Below, in pieces: positions 25,282 to 35,800 of a stretch of DNA of 64,000 nucleotides; the stretch's first letter is position 1; each line of letters begins with the position of its first letter. Location: positions 1-64,000 of the forward strand of contig JAITUC010000028.1 in the NCBI GenBank assembly GCA_031286585.1, written 5' to 3'. Both the position numbers and the translations under genes were made by a program. The DNA comes from Delftia acidovorans. Its GTDB lineage: Bacteria; Pseudomonadota; Gammaproteobacteria; Burkholderiales; Burkholderiaceae_C. A model generated the notes under the pieces. That model was not told the origin of the DNA and ran no database searches. It saw only the letters and a list, made by a program, of their open reading frames with translations.

Positions 25282-26514
25282 ATGCCCTCCAGCGCTCATG
25301 AAACCTCGCCGCGGCGGCGCCGCGGGCTGCGCCTGGCCGCCAGGCTTGTGCTGCCCGGGCTGCTGGTGGTGCTGCCCGGTCTGGCGCCCGCCGTGCTGCC
25401 GCATGTGCAGGCAGCGGCCCGCTTCACGCCGGTCATGCCCATCCGTGTGGCGACGGCCAGCGTGTACGGCTCCCAGCCTGGCACCAGCAACATCACCTCG
25501 ACCTCGGACACCGCCCAGCAACGGGCCCTGTCCCAGCTGCGCAGCCGCGCCGAAGGCAAGGGCGTGAGCCCGGCCACGCAGCGCGAAGCGCAATGGGTGA
25601 TGGGCCTGCTGGCGCTGCATGGCATTGCCATGGCCCAGGACGGGCCGCAGGCCAGGACCTGGTTCGAACGCGCACAGCGGGCCGGCCATCCGCTGGCCAG
25701 CGCGGGCCTGGCATGGTGCGCCCTGGACGGCTGCGGACAGCCCCCCGACCCACCGGCCGCCAGGCCCTGGATTGACCAGTTGGCCAAGACCGACCCGGCC
25801 CGCGCCCAGTACCTGGAATGGCTGCTGGCCCGGCGCCTGGCGCCGCTGTCCACGGCCGAGCCCGTGGGCGAAGTCTCGTCCCTGGCAGGCACGCCCGACC
25901 AGGAACTGCTGCAGCGCGCGGCGCGCTCCGGCAGCCCAGGTGCCCAGCTGGAATGGGGCCTGGCCCTGCTTGCGCAGGGCGAGCCCGAGGCCGCCCTGCG
26001 CCAGTTCCGCGCGGCAGCGCCACGCTCATCCAGCGCGGCGACCAATGCACAGATGCTGGGCGAGCGCATGCGGCCCGCAGGCCAGTTGGTGTCTGCCCAC
26101 GGCACGTCTGCCCCGCCTTCGGCACCGGGGCCGCAAAGACTGCAGCGTGCGCCGGAGTTGCGGGGCTCGCCCAGCGAGCAGGACATCCAGGTGCGCCAGC
26201 CCGTCACGGCCCAGCAGCAGTGGGAGCAGGCCCAGCGCTACCACCGTGGCGAGGGCGTACCGGCCAACTACACCGAAGCCCTGCGCCTGTACCAGCAGGC
26301 GGCATCCCACGGCCATGCAGCATCGCGGCGCATGCTGGAGTTGATCTATTCGCGCCCTGCACAGGGCGGCGGCGTGGACATCGGCTGGATGCAGCAGCTG
26401 GCAAGCATCGACCCCATGACCATGCAGCCCATGGCCCCCATCAGCCCCGCGCCCTACCGGCGCGACCCCACGCCCCTTTTCGACATGGTGCCGGCGCCCT
26501 GGCGCCGGAACTGA
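25282..26514 (+). CDS. Sel1-repeat protein of the amyloid-like cluster
   Basis: A 410-residue protein with an R-R-R-R-rich start, one hydrophobic segment (signal peptide or anchor, about residues 18-50) and Sel1-like repeats (A-Q-W-V-M-G-L-L-A-L-H-G, A-R-T-W-F-E-R-A-Q-R-A-G-H; later Y-H-R-G-E-G-V-P-A-N-Y-T-E-A-L-R-L-Y-Q-Q-A-A-S-H-G-H). Sel1 proteins act as periplasmic or envelope adaptors. It has an AGAGG ribosome site like the preceding gene, from which it is separated by 39 bases, and is probably its partner. The convergent HDOD gene ends 3 bases later. Confidence 0.8.
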   Translation: MPSSAHETSPRRRRGLRLAARLVLPGLLVVLPGLAPAVLPHVQAAARFTPVMPIRVATASVYGSQPGTSNITSTSDTAQQRALSQLRSRAEGKGVSPATQREAQWVMGLLALHGIAMAQDGPQARTWFERAQRAGHPLASAGLAWCALDGCGQPPDPPAARPWIDQLAKTDPARAQYLEWLLARRLAPLSTAEPVGEVSSLAGTPDQELLQRAARSGSPGAQLEWGLALLAQGEPEAALRQFRAAAPRSSSAATNAQMLGERMRPAGQLVSAHGTSAPPSAPGPQRLQRAPELRGSPSEQDIQVRQPVTAQQQWEQAQRYHRGEGVPANYTEALRLYQQAASHGHAASRRMLELIYSRPAQGGGVDIGWMQQLASIDPMTMQPMAPISPAPYRRDPTPLFDMVPAPWRRN

Positions 26515-26516
26515 CG

Positions 26517-27356
26517 CTAAAGCAGCACGTCCAGGCCCGTGTCGGCCATCCAGTCCACCGGGTCTTGGCGAAGCACCATGTCGATGTCCAGGCCCAGGGC
26601 CACTCCCACTTCGCCGGGAAAGCTCACGGCCAGCGCGCGCTCGCCCCATTGCGCCTCGCGCGATCGGGCGCGCCATGCGGCGATGTGCAGCACGCAGGCC
26701 AGGGGATCGAAGCCGGGCTGGGCCAGCGGCGCGTGCAGGTGCTGCAGCGCATCGGCCAGCAGCGGCGGAAGGTTCCAGCGCCGGGCCAGGCCCGCGCTGA
26801 CATGGCTGTATGCGTAGCCGCACAGCCGCATCTCCAGTTCGGCACGCCGCGGGTCCAGCGGGCCGACCAGCTCGGAGATGGTGGCCGCGCGGCCGGGATC
26901 GATCATGTGCATGGCCAGCTCGCCCAGCCCGTGCAGCAGGCCTGCCGCATAGGCTGCCGTGGGGCTGGCCTGCACCGTACCGGCCAGCGCGCGGGCCACG
27001 CGCGCGGCATCCACGCTGTAGCGCCAGAAGGCCGGCATGGCCACGCCCGGCACGGCATGGGTGCCCACGCCCAGCGGCATGCCCCGCACGATCTGGCGCA
27101 ACTGCGCGGGCGCCAGCAGGGCCAGCGCCTCGGGAATGCCGGTGACACGGCCCGCCATGCCGAAGACGGGGCCGTTGGCCTGCACCAGCAGCCCGGCAGC
27201 CAGCGCGGGGTCGGCCGCGAACAGCTGGCTCAGCCGGCGCAGGCTGGGCTGCTCGGGCACCAGTTCGCGCAGCAGCAGGGCCACCATGCGCGGCTGCGCC
27301 GGCAGGGCCAGCGTCTGGGTCAACAGCGTCTGCAGATCCAGTGCGTGCGCAGCCAT
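26517..27356 (-). CDS. HDOD-domain protein
   Basis: A 279-residue protein made mostly of an HDOD domain (L-P-A-Q-P-R-M-V-A-L-L, L-S-Q-L-F-A-A-D-P-A-L-A-A-G-L-L, A-L-A-L-L-A-P-A-Q-L-R, A-A-G-L-L-H-G-L-G). HDOD domains are related to HD phosphohydrolases but lack the full metal site and take part in signalling. The start at 27356 has an AGGA ribosome site. It lies 28 bases after tex on the same strand and may be cotranscribed with it. Confidence 0.85.
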   Translation of the reverse strand: MAAHALDLQTLLTQTLALPAQPRMVALLLRELVPEQPSLRRLSQLFAADPALAAGLLVQANGPVFGMAGRVTGIPEALALLAPAQLRQIVRGMPLGVGTHAVPGVAMPAFWRYSVDAARVARALAGTVQASPTAAYAAGLLHGLGELAMHMIDPGRAATISELVGPLDPRRAELEMRLCGYAYSHVSAGLARRWNLPPLLADALQHLHAPLAQPGFDPLACVLHIAAWRARSREAQWGERALAVSFPGEVGVALGLDIDMVLRQDPVDWMADTGLDVLL

Positions 27357-27384
27357 AGCGTTTCCTGCCTTGCCCAGCCCGGCC

Positions 27385-29745
27385 TTACTTGCGGGTCTGC
27401 AGCTTGGCGAAGGCCGAGGCCATGGCCGACTGCTGTGCCGGCTCGGGCGCGCGGCGCTGGCCGCCCTGATGGCCCTGGCTGCCGCGGCCTGGGCTCTCGA
27501 AGCGGTTGTCACGGGGACCGTCGCGGCGCGCGGGCGCCGCATCCAGCTTCATGGTCAGGCTGATGCGCTTGCGCGCCACATCGACCTCCAGCACCTTGAC
27601 CTTGACGATCTGGCCGGTCTTGACGACCTCGCGCGCGTCCTCGATGAACTTGTGGCTCATCTGGCTGACGTGGACCAGGCCATCCTGGTGCACGCCCAGG
27701 TCCACGAAGGCGCCGAACTGGGCCACGTTGCTGACCGTGCCCTCCAGCGTCATGCCTTCCTTGAGGTCCTTGATGTCTTCCACGCCGTCATTGAAGCGTG
27801 CCACCACGAAGTCGGGGCGCGGATCGCGGCCGGGCTTTTCCAGCTCGCCCAGGATGTCCTTGATGGTGATGGCACCGAACTGCTCGTTCACGAACTGCTC
27901 GGCCTTCAGCCCCTTGAGCACTTCGGCACGGCCCATGAGCTGGTCCACGCTCTTGCCCGTGGCGGCGATGATGCGTTCGACCACGGGATAGGTTTCCGGG
28001 TGCACGCCGGTCATGTCCAGCGGGTTGTCGCCGCCGCGGATGCGCAGAAAGCCTGCGGACTGCTCGAAGGTCTTGGCGCCCAGGCCGGCCACGTCCATCA
28101 GCTGCTTGCGGCTCCTGAAGGAGCCGTTGGCATCGCGCCAGCGCACCACGGACTTGGCGACGCTGCCCGACAGGCCCGAGACGCGCGACAGCAGCGGCGC
28201 CGAGGCCGTGTTCAGGTCCACGCCCACGGAATTCACGCAGTCCTCGACCACGGCGTCGAGCTGGCGCGCCAGCTCGCTCTGGTTCACGTCGTGCTGGTAC
28301 TGGCCCACGCCAATGCTCTTGGGGTCGATCTTGACCAGCTCGGCCAGCGGATCCTGCAGGCGGCGCGCAATGCTGGCGGCGCCGCGCAGGCTCACGTCCA
28401 CATCGGGCATTTCCTGCGAGGCGAATTCGCTGGCGGAATACACGGAAGCGCCGGCCTCGCTGACCACGACCTTCTCGATCTGGCGGTCGGCCTTGCCGGC
28501 GATCTTGATCAGGTCGGCCGCCAGCTTGTCCGTCTCGCGGCTGGCCGTGCCGTTGCCGATGGCAATCAGGTTGATCTGGTGCTTTTCGACCAGGCGGGCC
28601 AGCACGGCCAGGGAGCCGTCCCAGTCGCGGCGCGGCTCATGCGGGTAGATGGTGGCGGTATCCACCAGCTTGCCCGTGCTGTCCACCACGGCCACCTTGA
28701 CGCCCGTGCGAATGCCCGGATCCAGGCCGATGACGGCGCGCTGGCCCGCAGGCGCGGCCAGCAGCAGGTCGCGCAGGTTGTCGCCGAAGACCTTGATGGC
28801 CACCTTCTCGGCGTCTTCGCGCAGGCGCGAGAACAGGTCGCGCTCGGTGGACAGGCTCAGCTTGACGCGCCAGGTCCAGGCCACGCACTTGCGGATCAGG
28901 TCGTCGCTGGCGCGCTTGGCGTGGCTCCAGCCCAGGTGCAGGGCGATCTTGCCTTCGGCCAGGCTGGGCTGGCCGGGTTCCGGCTCCACGGGCTGGACCA
29001 GCTTGGCTTCGAGAATCTCCAGCGCGCGGCCGCGGAACACGGCCAGGGCGCGGTGCGAGGGCACGCGGCCGATCGGTTCGTCGTATTCGAAATAGTCGCG
29101 GAACTTGGCGACCTCGGGATCGTTCTCGTTCTTGGATTCGACCTTCTTGGAACGCAGCAGGCCGTCTTCCCACAGCCATTCGCGCAGCTTCTGCACCAGG
29201 GCCGGGTCTTCGGCCCAGCGCTCGGACAGGATGTCGCGCACGCCATCGAGCACGGCGAAGGTGGTGGAGAAATCGGGGCCCGGCTTGCCGTCGTCCAGCA
29301 CGGTGGCCGGCTTGCAGAAGGCCTCGGCCTCCTTGTGCGGGTCCAGCGTGGGATCGGCAAACAGCTTGTCGGCCAGCGGCTCGATGCCGAATTCCCTGGC
29401 AATCTGGCCCTTCGTGCGGCGTTTTTGCTTGAAGGGCAGGTAGATGTCCTCCAGCTCCTGCTTGGTCGGCGCATTGGCAATGGCCAGGCGCAGCGCATCG
29501 GTCAGCTTGCCCTGCTCGTCGATGGCCTTGAGCACCGTGCCCCTGCGGTCTTCCAACTCGCGCAGATAGCCCAGGCGCTCCTCGAGCTGGCGCAATTGCG
29601 TATCGTCCAGGCCGCCTGTCACTTCCTTTCGGTAGCGGGCGACGAACGGAACCGTGGCTCCGCCATCAAGCAATTCGACCGCAGCATCCACCTGCTGCGG
29701 CTTGACATTCAGTTCTGCGGCGATTTGGCCAATGATTTTTTGCAT
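27385..29745 (-). CDS. tex: Transcription accessory RNA-binding protein Tex
   Basis: A 786-residue protein, the usual Tex length. In order: N-terminal helical Tex region (Y-R-K-E-V-T-G-G-L-D-D), a YqgF/RuvC-like domain (V-I-G-L-D-P-G-I-R-T-G, E-A-G-A-S-V-Y-S-A-S), helix-hairpin-helix motifs (V-S-G-L-S-G-S, V-A-G-L-G-A-K-T) and a C-terminal S1 domain (G-M-T-L-E-G-T-V-S-N-V-A-Q-F-G-A-F-V-D-L-G) with a basic, low-complexity tail. Tex binds RNA and affects transcription and stress tolerance. The start at 29745 is the only one that fits the family N-terminus. Confidence 0.96.
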   Translation of the reverse strand: MQKIIGQIAAELNVKPQQVDAAVELLDGGATVPFVARYRKEVTGGLDDTQLRQLEERLGYLRELEDRRGTVLKAIDEQGKLTDALRLAIANAPTKQELEDIYLPFKQKRRTKGQIAREFGIEPLADKLFADPTLDPHKEAEAFCKPATVLDDGKPGPDFSTTFAVLDGVRDILSERWAEDPALVQKLREWLWEDGLLRSKKVESKNENDPEVAKFRDYFEYDEPIGRVPSHRALAVFRGRALEILEAKLVQPVEPEPGQPSLAEGKIALHLGWSHAKRASDDLIRKCVAWTWRVKLSLSTERDLFSRLREDAEKVAIKVFGDNLRDLLLAAPAGQRAVIGLDPGIRTGVKVAVVDSTGKLVDTATIYPHEPRRDWDGSLAVLARLVEKHQINLIAIGNGTASRETDKLAADLIKIAGKADRQIEKVVVSEAGASVYSASEFASQEMPDVDVSLRGAASIARRLQDPLAELVKIDPKSIGVGQYQHDVNQSELARQLDAVVEDCVNSVGVDLNTASAPLLSRVSGLSGSVAKSVVRWRDANGSFRSRKQLMDVAGLGAKTFEQSAGFLRIRGGDNPLDMTGVHPETYPVVERIIAATGKSVDQLMGRAEVLKGLKAEQFVNEQFGAITIKDILGELEKPGRDPRPDFVVARFNDGVEDIKDLKEGMTLEGTVSNVAQFGAFVDLGVHQDGLVHVSQMSHKFIEDAREVVKTGQIVKVKVLEVDVARKRISLTMKLDAAPARRDGPRDNRFESPGRGSQGHQGGQRRAPEPAQQSAMASAFAKLQTRK

Positions 29746-29834
29746 TCGAGAGGCGCCCCGTGGCGTGGAATCCGGAAAGCGGCCAAGTGTGCCACACGCG
29801 ATTCGGGCCGGGCCGCTCACGGCCGACCCGCAAA

Positions 29835-29851
29835 TGCAAGCATTTCTTGCA
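29835..29851. repeat. Inverted repeat between tex and the DUF72 gene
   Basis: TGCAAG-CATTT-CTTGCA: 6-bp perfect arms in the 202-base divergent intergenic region. It could be an operator for either gene. No regulator is next to it. Confidence 0.35.
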
Positions 29852-29947
29852 GGTCAATGAATTCAAGGGTTTGCAAAATCGATCCGTTGCCTGCGTTGCC
29901 GCGCCGCGTGGCATGCAGGCCCCCTCTGCCACAATCATCAGCCTCGA

Positions 29948-31030
29948 ATGCAAGACGATCTGTTCGGTTCTCCCCCACCAGCCTCCCCTGCCCCGCCCCC
30001 CGCGCCTGGCGGCCGCAAGCCGGCATCCCGCAAGGCCGTCGGCGCCGTGCAGCTGGCGCCCGGGGCCCTGCAATGGCAGGCGCTAGCGGACCAGCTTCCG
30101 CCGGGCCTGCGCATGGGGGTCTCCACCTGGTCCTACCCGGGCTGGGAAGGCCTGGTCTGGGATGGTGCCTATGACAAAAGCGTGCTCGCCAAGAAGGGAC
30201 TGGAGGCCTATGGCCGGCATCCGCTGATGCGCACGGTCTGCGTGGACCGCAGTTTCTGGAAGCCGTTGACGGCCAGCCAGTACCTGGCCTTCGCGGGCCA
30301 GGTGCCGGCCGATTTCCGCTTCGTGGTCAAGTGCCCTTCGGTGGTCACCGATGCGCAGGTCCGCGACGAGGATGGCAAGGGCATGTCGCTGAACCCCGTG
30401 TTCCTTCAGCCCGATCTGGCCGTGACCAGCTTCGTCGAACCCACGCTCGAAGGGCTGGGCGAGCAGCTCGGCGTGCTGGTGTTCCAGCTCAGTCCCATGA
30501 CCTGGGGCCTGCTGAGCCGCCCCACCGAACTGCTGGCGCGGCTGCAGGCCATGCTGGACGCGGTGCGAGCGGCGCTGGCTGCCCATCCTCTGGGCGCGCA
30601 GATCATCGTGGCGGTAGAGGTGCGCGACCCGGAGCTTTTGACGCCCGAGCTGGCGGACACGCTGCGCGCTGCGGGCGCCACCTTCTGCCTGGGGCTGCAC
30701 GGCAAGATGCCGCCCATCGAAGAGCAGTTGGTTTTTCTGCGGCAGCTGTGGCCCAGCCCCCTGGTCTGCCGCTGGAACCTGAACCGCGAGTTCGGTGCCT
30801 ACGGCTACCCCGATGCGCAAAAGAAGCACGACCCCTTCGACGAGATCCGCACGCCCGATGTGCACACGCGCGCCATCCTCGCCAAGACCATCGATGGCAT
30901 CACCAGCCGCGGGCTGCCCGCCTTCGTGACGGTGAGCAACGATGCCGAGGGCTGCGCGCCGCGCTCCATCGCGCTGCTGGCCGGGGCCGTGGTGCAAGCG
31001 GAGGCGGCCCGGATTCAGCGCTTGCCGTAG
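29948..31030 (+). CDS. DUF72 (YecE-like) family protein
   Basis: A 360-residue protein with a proline-rich start of about 35 residues, then a TIM-barrel-like DUF72 domain: M-G-V-S-T-W-S-Y-P-G-W-E-G, T-V-C-V-D-R-S-F-W-K-P-L, F-R-F-V-V-K-C-P and R-W-N-L-N-R-E. Members of this widespread family have no settled function. Its 3' end overlaps the convergent gene at 31015 by 16 bases. Confidence 0.88.
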   Translation: MQDDLFGSPPPASPAPPPAPGGRKPASRKAVGAVQLAPGALQWQALADQLPPGLRMGVSTWSYPGWEGLVWDGAYDKSVLAKKGLEAYGRHPLMRTVCVDRSFWKPLTASQYLAFAGQVPADFRFVVKCPSVVTDAQVRDEDGKGMSLNPVFLQPDLAVTSFVEPTLEGLGEQLGVLVFQLSPMTWGLLSRPTELLARLQAMLDAVRAALAAHPLGAQIIVAVEVRDPELLTPELADTLRAAGATFCLGLHGKMPPIEEQLVFLRQLWPSPLVCRWNLNREFGAYGYPDAQKKHDPFDEIRTPDVHTRAILAKTIDGITSRGLPAFVTVSNDAEGCAPRSIALLAGAVVQAEAARIQRLP

Positions 31031-31344
31031 GCGCGCTCCACGCGGGCCACGCGCAATTCATAGTGCTCGTACCAGGCGTCCTTGCCCAGTTGCTGGGCGA
31101 CCAGGTGCTCGGCATCCTGCTTCCAGCGCGCAATGGATTCGGCCGTGGACCAGTACGACACGGTGATGCCGAAACCGTCCTCGCCGCGCGTGCTTTCGGC
31201 GCCCAGGAAGCCTTGCTGCTGCGCGGCCAGGTCCACCATGCGCTGGGCCATGAGGCCGTAGCCATCATCGTCGCCCGGCGTCCTGCGCGACGAGAAGATG
31301 ACGGCGTAGTAAGGCGGTTCGGGGGTGTTGGCAAAGGGGCTCAT
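31015..31344 (-). CDS. Antibiotic biosynthesis monooxygenase (ABM)-domain protein
   Basis: A 109-residue ferredoxin-like ABM-fold protein: Y-Y-A-V-I-F-S-S, M-A-Q-R-M-V-D-L-A-A-Q-Q-Q-G-F-L-G-A-E-S, V-S-Y-W-S-T-A-E-S-I-A-R-W-K. These small dimeric proteins act on quinones or haem, or are of unknown role. The start at 31344 was chosen by family length. It follows the RND efflux operon on the same strand after 50 bases. Confidence 0.85.
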   Translation of the reverse strand: MSPFANTPEPPYYAVIFSSRRTPGDDDGYGLMAQRMVDLAAQQQGFLGAESTRGEDGFGITVSYWSTAESIARWKQDAEHLVAQQLGKDAWYEHYELRVARVERAYGKR

Positions 31345-31394
31345 CGTGGTCGGGGCGGCATGTTCTGCGGGCTCGCAGAATACACCGCCTGCGC

Positions 31395-32864
31395 TCAGGA
31401 ATCCACCGGTGCCGAGGCGGACGACGCCTGCACCTGCTCGCCGCCCAGCACCTTCCACAGCGTGACGCGGTTGAGCTGCTCGGACAGGCGCAGGCCGATC
31501 AGGGTCTGCTGGGCCGTGTAGAGGCTGCGCTGCGCATCCAGCACGGTCAGGTAGTTGTCCACGCCGGCCTTGAAGCGGGCCTCCGACAAATCAAAGGCCT
31601 TTTGCGTGGCGGCGACCATGCTGGCCTGGGCGGCCAGGCGCTCGTCCCACTGCGCGCGGTCGGCCAGCACGTCGGCGGTTTCGCGGAAGGCCGTCTGCAC
31701 GGCCTTCTCGTACTGGGCGACGGCGATGCGCTGGTTGGCCTCGGCCGCCTGCACGCCTGCGCGGTTGCGACCGCCGTCGAAGATGGGCAGGCGCACCAGG
31801 GGGATGAAGCTCCAGGTGCTGCTGCTGCCGCCAAAAAGGCCATCGAGCTCGCGGCTGCCCGAGCCCACGCTGGCCGTGAGGCTGATGGTGGGAAACATGG
31901 CAGCGCGTGCGGCGCCGATGTTGGCCTCCATGGCGCGCAGGTTGTTCTCGGCCGCCTGGATGTCGGGGCGCACCAGCAGCACGCTGGAGGGCAAGGGCGC
32001 AGGCACGGGCTGCAGCGCCGCCGCAGGCCGGGCATCGGCGCTCAGCGTGGCGGCGCCGGGCAGCAGGGCATCGGGCAGCGGGCCGCCCACCAGAAGTTGC
32101 AAGGCGTTGCGGTCACGCTCCACCTGGGAGGTGAAGCTGGCCACGTCGCCGCGCGCCGTGTCCACCGTGGTCTGGTTCTGGGCCAGCACCAGTCCCGATG
32201 TGGAGCCTATCTCGTGCATGCGCCGCGTCAGCTCGTAGGCCTTCTCGCGGCTGGCCAGGGTGTCACGCGCCAGTTGCAGGCGGGCCTGGTCGGCCGCCAG
32301 CGTGAGCCAGGCGTTGGCCACGTCGGCCACCAGGCCGATCTGCACATTGCGCCGGTTCTGCTCGCTTTGCAGGAACTGCTGCAGCGCCGCCTCGCTGAGG
32401 TTGCGCACGCGGCCCCACAGGTCGATCTCATAGCTGGCAAAGCCCAGCTGTGCCGTGTACTGGGTGCTGACCGAGGCCGCCTGGGTGGCGCTGGTCATGC
32501 CGGCGGCCGTGCGCGCACGGCTGGCCTGGGCCTGGGCGGTGACGCTGGGCAGCAGGTCGGCGCGCGTGATGCCGTACTGGGCACGCGCACGCTCGATGCT
32601 TTCCACGGCCACGCGCAGGTCGCGGTTGTTGGCCAGGGCCAGCGCAATGACCTCGCGCAGCTGCCGGGACTGCACCCAGCCCAGCGCGGCGGCGGCCTGC
32701 AGGCTGGCCTCGTCGGCCTGGGCCGGCGTCGTGGCCGTGATGCCCACGGTATCGGGCACGGGCATGTCGGGCGTGCGGTGCTGCGGCGCGAGGTTGCAGC
32801 CGGTCAGCAGCGCCGCCAGCGCCGCCGCTGCGGCCAGAGCGGAGACATTCGTTGGGCGCCTCAT
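31395..32864 (-). CDS. RND efflux outer-membrane lipoprotein (NodT/OprM family)
   Basis: A 489-residue TolC-like channel with a lipoprotein signal (L-L-T-G-C, cysteine at residue 23), two OEP repeats with long coiled-coil-prone alpha helices, and family motifs such as F-E-I/Y-E-I-D-L-W-G-R-V-R and P-T-I-S-L-T-A-S. It forms the outer-membrane duct of the tripartite pump encoded just upstream. Its ATG overlaps the RND permease stop by 4 bases (ATGA). Confidence 0.93.
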   Translation of the reverse strand: MRRPTNVSALAAAAALAALLTGCNLAPQHRTPDMPVPDTVGITATTPAQADEASLQAAAALGWVQSRQLREVIALALANNRDLRVAVESIERARAQYGITRADLLPSVTAQAQASRARTAAGMTSATQAASVSTQYTAQLGFASYEIDLWGRVRNLSEAALQQFLQSEQNRRNVQIGLVADVANAWLTLAADQARLQLARDTLASREKAYELTRRMHEIGSTSGLVLAQNQTTVDTARGDVASFTSQVERDRNALQLLVGGPLPDALLPGAATLSADARPAAALQPVPAPLPSSVLLVRPDIQAAENNLRAMEANIGAARAAMFPTISLTASVGSGSRELDGLFGGSSSTWSFIPLVRLPIFDGGRNRAGVQAAEANQRIAVAQYEKAVQTAFRETADVLADRAQWDERLAAQASMVAATQKAFDLSEARFKAGVDNYLTVLDAQRSLYTAQQTLIGLRLSEQLNRVTLWKVLGGEQVQASSASAPVDS

Positions 32865-35800
32865 GCTGCGCTCTCCTTTGCGGTATGCGGTGAATCAGGT
32901 GATCCGGCCGTGGGCTGCGGCGCGTCGTCCTCGGTGCGCGAGTGGCTCTTGAACCAGCTGCGGATCAGCAGGAAGAACACGGGCACCAGGAAGATGCCCA
33001 GCACCGTGGAGGCCAGCATGCCGCCCAGCACGGCCGTGCCGATGGCATTGCGCCCGCCCGCGCCGGCACCCGTGCCGATGGCCAGCGGAATGACACCGAA
33101 GCCGAAGGCCAGCGAGGTCATCAGGATGGGCCGCAGCCGCAGGCGCACGGCCGAGACCACGGCGTCGAAGATGCTCTTGCCCTGCTCCTGCAGCTGCACC
33201 GCGAATTCCACGATCAGGATGGCGTTCTTGGACGCCAGGCCCACCGTGGTCAGCAGGCCCACCTGGAAGTACACGTCGTTGGTCAGCCCGCGCGTGTAGG
33301 TGGCGGCCAGCGCGCCCACCACGCCCAGCGGCACGGCCAGCATCACCGACAGCGGCACGGTCCAGCTTTCGTACAGCGCCGCCAGGCACAGGAACACGAA
33401 GAGGATGGAGATGGCGTACAGCAGCGGCGCCTGGGCGCCGGACTGGCGCTCCTGCAGCGAGGCGCCGGTCCACTCGTAGCCTATGCCGGCCGGCAGGGTG
33501 CGCAGGATGTCCTCCACGATCTGCATGGCCGTGCCCGAGCTGACGCCGGAGGCGGCGCGGCCTTCCATTTCGTAGGCAGGGTTGCCGTTGTAGCGCATGA
33601 GCTGGGGCGAGCCATAGGCCCAGTAGCTGCTGGAGAACGAGCTGAACGGCACCATCTCGCCCTTGGCGTTGCGCACCGTCCATTTGGCGATGTCCTGGGG
33701 CAGCATGCGGTGCGGCGCATCGCCCTGGATATAGACGCGCTTGACGCGCTCGTTGTTCAGGAAGTCGTTGACATAGGTGCCGCCCATGGCGCTGGACAGC
33801 ACGCTGTTGATGTCGGTGTACGACAGGCCCAGCGCGGCGGCCTTGCGATCGTCGATGTCCAGGCGCAGCTCGCTGGCGTCCTCCAGGTTGGTCATGCGCA
33901 GATTGGTGAGCTCGGGGCGCTTGCGGGCCTCGGTCAGGAATTTCTCCTTGGCCTGCAGCAGCACCTGGTGGCCCAGGCCGTTCATGTCCTTGATCATGAA
34001 GTTGAAGCCCGAGCTGGAGCCCAGGCCGCGCACGGCCGGCGGCAGCACGACCAGCACGCGCGCATCGCGGATGGTGGACAGGTCTTTGGTCGCGCGGTGC
34101 GCGATCTCGGAGGCCGACTGGCCGGGCAGCGGCCGTTCCTCCCAGGTCTTCAGCCGCACGAAGGCGCGTGCCGAGGCCTGGTCGCCGTTCAGGCCCGAGA
34201 CCTGGTAGAAGCTCACCACGTCGGGCTGCTTGGCAAAGTAGTCGCGCACCTCGTCGAGCACGTCCTGCAGCCGCGTGTCGGCCGCGCCGGAAGGCAGGTT
34301 GATGTTGACGAAGACGAAGCCCTGGTCCTCATCCGGCAGGAAGGAGGTGGGCAGGCGCGCCATCAGCAGCCAGACCACGCCGCAGACGGCGATGAAGATC
34401 AGCATCATGCGCTTGGCGCGGCGCAGCGAGTAGGCCACCGTGCCCTGGTAGCGCGCGGCCGTGGCGTCGAAATGGTGGTTGAACCAGCGGAAGAACCTGT
34501 CGTTCACCCCCAGGATGCCGCTGCGGATGGGGCGTTCATGCCCTGCCCCGCCCGCTGCGGGCGGCTTGAGCAGCGTGGCGCACAGCGCAGGCGTGAGCGT
34601 CAGCGCCACGAACACCGACAGCGCCATGGCCGCGACGATGGTGATGGAGAACTGCCGGTAGATCACGCCCGTGGAGCCGCCGAAGAAGGCCATGGGCACG
34701 AACACGGCCGACAGCGTCACGCCGATGCCCACCAGGGCCGGCGTGATCTCGCGCATGGACTGGCGCGTGGCCTGCTTGGGCGACATGCCCGTCTCGTGCA
34801 TCACGCGCTCGACGTTCTCCACCACGACGATGGCATCGTCCACCAGCAGGCCGATGGCCAGCACCATGGCGAACATGGTGAGCGTATTGATCGAGTACCC
34901 GGCCAGCGACAGCACGCCGAAGGTGCCCAGCAGCACCACGGGCACGGCGATGGCCGGGATCATCGTGGCGCGGAAGTTCTGCAGGAAGATGAACATCACG
35001 ATGACCACGAGGATCATGGCCTCGCCCAGCGCGCTGACCACTTCCTTGATGGAGGCGCGCACGAAGGGCGTGGAGTCCGAGCTGACGAAGTAGTCGATCT
35101 CGTTGGGGAAGAACGGCTTGAGCTCGGCCAGCTTGGCGGCGATGGTGTCGGCCACCTTCATGGCATTGGCGCCGTCGGCCAGCACGATGCCCATGCCCGC
35201 GCCGGGCAGGCCGTTGAGCTTGGCCTTGATGGTCAGGTTGTCGGCGCCCAGCTCCACGCGGGCCACGTCCTTCATGAGCACCACCGAGCCGTCCAGCGAG
35301 GACTTGAGCACGATATCTTCGAACTGCTCCACCGTCTTGAGCTTGGTGCGCGCCGTGATCGTGGCGTTCAGCTGCTGGTCGGCCACCGCGGGCAGCGCGC
35401 CCAGCTGGCCGGCCGAGACCTGGGCGTTCTGCGAGTTCAGCGCATTGACCAGGTCCGACGGCATCAGCGCGTACTTCTCCATCTTGGCCGGGTCCATCCA
35501 GATGCGCATCGCATAGTTGGTGCCGAAGACGTTGACATCGCCCACGCCGTCGAGTCGGCCGATCACATCGACCAGGTTGCTGGTCAGGTAGTCGCCGATA
35601 TCGACCGCGGTCATGGCCGGGTCCTTGGAGAAGAAGCTGTAGGTGACCAGGAAGTCCTGGCCGCCCTTGTTCACGAACACGCCCCGGCTCTTGACGGCAT
35701 CGGGCAGGCGGTTCACGGCGGACTGCAGCTTGTTTTGCACCTGCACCTGGGCCACGTCGATGTTGGTGCCCGGCGCAAAGGTCAGCGTGGTGCGCGCGCG

